From: an uncultured Anaerolineaceae bacterium
Lineage (GTDB): Bacteria; Chloroflexota; Anaerolineae; Anaerolineales; Anaerolineaceae
DNA length: 6,253 nt
NCBI GenBank assembly: GCA_937920255.1
Contig: CALDSL010000410.1
Location: forward strand, 1 to 6,253
Reading direction: 5' to 3'
The number at the start of each line of letters is the position of its first letter. The first letter of the stretch is position 1. Shown in pieces: positions 4,898-6,253 of this stretch. Below the pieces are notes generated by a model. That model did not search any database, was not told the DNA's origin, and worked only from the letters and a program-made list of their open reading frames with translations. The translations under genes were made by a program, and so were the position numbers.

Positions 4898-6253
4898 CAC
4901 GCCTGCGCTTTTTCTTCCACACCGCAGCCGGCAATCTGCGCCGCGGCGGCCAGCGCGTGATCGTAGCGCTGCTGTGCGTCATGTTTGGCGTCATGTCGCT
5001 GACCGCCATGACCATGCTTTCCAGCGCTCTCGAGCGTATGCTCGTCACCGCCCCGGAAGACATGGTCGGCGCGGATATCAGCATGGACCGCGTGGCCGAA
5101 GACGCCATCCTGCCCGAACACATCCAGCTCCTGGATGATCTGCTCGCCTCCGGGGAACTGGATCGCTACACCCTGCTGGGCTATACCTCCTCGCTCGCCT
5201 TCCGCCTGCCCGGCTCGGGCGAGCTGCACTTCCCCGGCGCGGGGATCGGCATCGACCCGGCCGTCTATCCACCCATCGGCGAGCTGACCGTGGAAAGCCC
5301 TGGCGGCGCCGGGCTGCCTACCCTGCTGGCCGAAACCGGCGACGTGCTCATCAGCCGCGATCTGGCGATGGAACACAACCTGCAGCCCGGCGACACGCTC
5401 ATTCTGTCCGACCTGGCCGCCGGGGCGGCGCTGGAGGCTACTGTCCGCGGCATCGTCACTGACACGCCCAACCACACCGGCAGCAAGCTGTACTACAACC
5501 TGTCCACCGCTGAGGCGCTGGCGGCCAGCCCGCACTACCTGAACACCGTGCTGCTGGCCGCCCCAGATCCCGCCGCAATAAAACCGCGCCTGGAGCAGGC
5601 CGGCTGGCGCGTGTTCCTGGCCACCGATCTGGCCGCCATGAACGAGCAGACGGCGTATATGTTCTCCAACCTGCTCAACGGGGCCGGCGTGTTGGGCCTG
5701 CTGGTGGGCGGCGTGGGCATCGCCAATACCATGCAGGTGCTGATGCGCCGCCGCCGGCGCGAAATCGCCATCTGGAAGAGTATGGGCTACCGCGGCGGCG
5801 ATCTGCTGGCGCTGTTTGCCATCGAAGCCGGGCTGCTGGGGCTGGCCGGCAGCCTGCTGGGCGCGCTGCTTGGCATAGCTCTCTCGGCCGGGCTGGTAGA
5901 CCTGTTCAGCCGCACCTCGACCCTACTGGTATCCTGGTCGCTCGATTACCGCACCGCCGCCGTGTCCGCCGCGGTGGGGGTGGTCACTACGCTGGTCTTC
6001 GCTTTGTGGGCCATCGCGCGCAACAGCCGGGTCAGCCCGCTGGCGCTGCTGCGCGACGAACCGCAGACAACCGGCGGTTTACCCTGGTTCGCCGCGGCCG
6101 GCCTGCTGTTGGCGCTCAGCCTGCCATTTCTGGCCGCCGTCAGTCTGGTGATGGGTTCGTGGAGCAAAGGCGCCATCGTCCTGCTGGTGGCGCTGGGTGG
6201 GCTGGTGGGGCTGGGCGGTTTCCTCGGCCTGCTGTTGTGGGCGGTGGTGCGGC
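4894..6253 (+). CDS. FtsX-like ABC permease (MacB_PCD + FtsX), 3'-truncated
   Basis: This is the membrane partner of the preceding ATPase. The frame stays open from the ATG at 4894 to the window end, giving 453 visible residues. Layout: a short cytoplasmic N-terminus, TM1 (about 22-44), an extracytoplasmic MacB_PCD-like domain (about 45-250), then TM2 (257-282), the cytoplasmic coupling motif REIAIWKSMGY (289-299, family form REIAILKALG), TM3 (304-335), TM4 (354-376) and SPLALLRDE (381-389), the usual end of an FtsX module. Two more hydrophobic segments (397-420, 427-449) follow. The chain therefore continues past a four-helix MacB/LolC-type protein and probably resembles the YbbP-type permeases with two FtsX modules. 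This agrees with the YbbA-like ATPase. No lipobox or cleavable signal is seen. It has no separate RBS beyond the overlap, suggesting coupled translation. The substrate is unknown; lipid, lipoprotein or peptide export is plausible for the class. Confidence 0.92.

Overview
The window is GC-rich, with G or C at most third codon positions. It holds five protein-coding genes, two of them cut by the window edges. The host looks like a bacterium with denitrification capacity. A Chloroflexota (Anaerolineae/Ardenticatenia-like) origin is my best guess, based on a lipoprotein-type ModA, a proteobacterial-style NirS in a non-proteobacterial gene context, and C-run/G-run palindromes of a kind I associate with that phylum. 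No rRNA or other phylogenetic marker is present, so this is inference only.

Layout: (1) 1-1394, plus strand: the C-terminal end of the cytochrome c domain and the complete d1-haem propeller of cytochrome cd1 nitrite reductase (NirS), with its 5' end outside the window. (2) 1395-1642: a convergent intergenic stretch packed with palindromes: two adjacent C/G-run hairpins, one of which is a good intrinsic terminator on the minus strand, and a perfect 15-bp inverted repeat. (3) 1643-3058, minus strand: an FAD-dependent oxidoreductase of the berberine-bridge-enzyme-like (VAO/PCMH) family that keeps the flavin-linking His but lacks the second (Cys) attachment residue. (4) 3059-3301: a divergent intergenic region with repeated CGATACC/ATACCAGT boxes, a GC-rich palindrome, a TATGAT -10-like hexamer and a strong hairpin about 30 nt before the next gene. 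(5) 3302-4099, plus: a lipoprotein ModA (molybdate-binding protein) with no modB or modC next to it. (6) 4205-4897 and 4894-6253, plus: an ATPase/FtsX-type permease pair of the LolD/MacB/YbbA-YbbP class, translationally coupled by an ATGA overlap, with its own extended -10 promoter. The permease runs off the window.

How the genes relate: NirS reduces nitrite to NO outside the cytoplasm. ModA supplies molybdate, which nitrate reductases (but not NirS) need, so the two could serve the same respiratory lifestyle, but nothing here shows co-regulation. The ABC pair probably works on lipids, lipoproteins or a peptide at the membrane rather than on molybdate. The flavoenzyme is an independent unit of unknown substrate. 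I see no CRISPR array, tRNA, transposase, phage gene or defence system, and no convincing new multi-gene system. The points most worth a second look are the two cysteine pairs in the NirS propeller, the orphan modA, and the palindrome cluster at 1395-1602.
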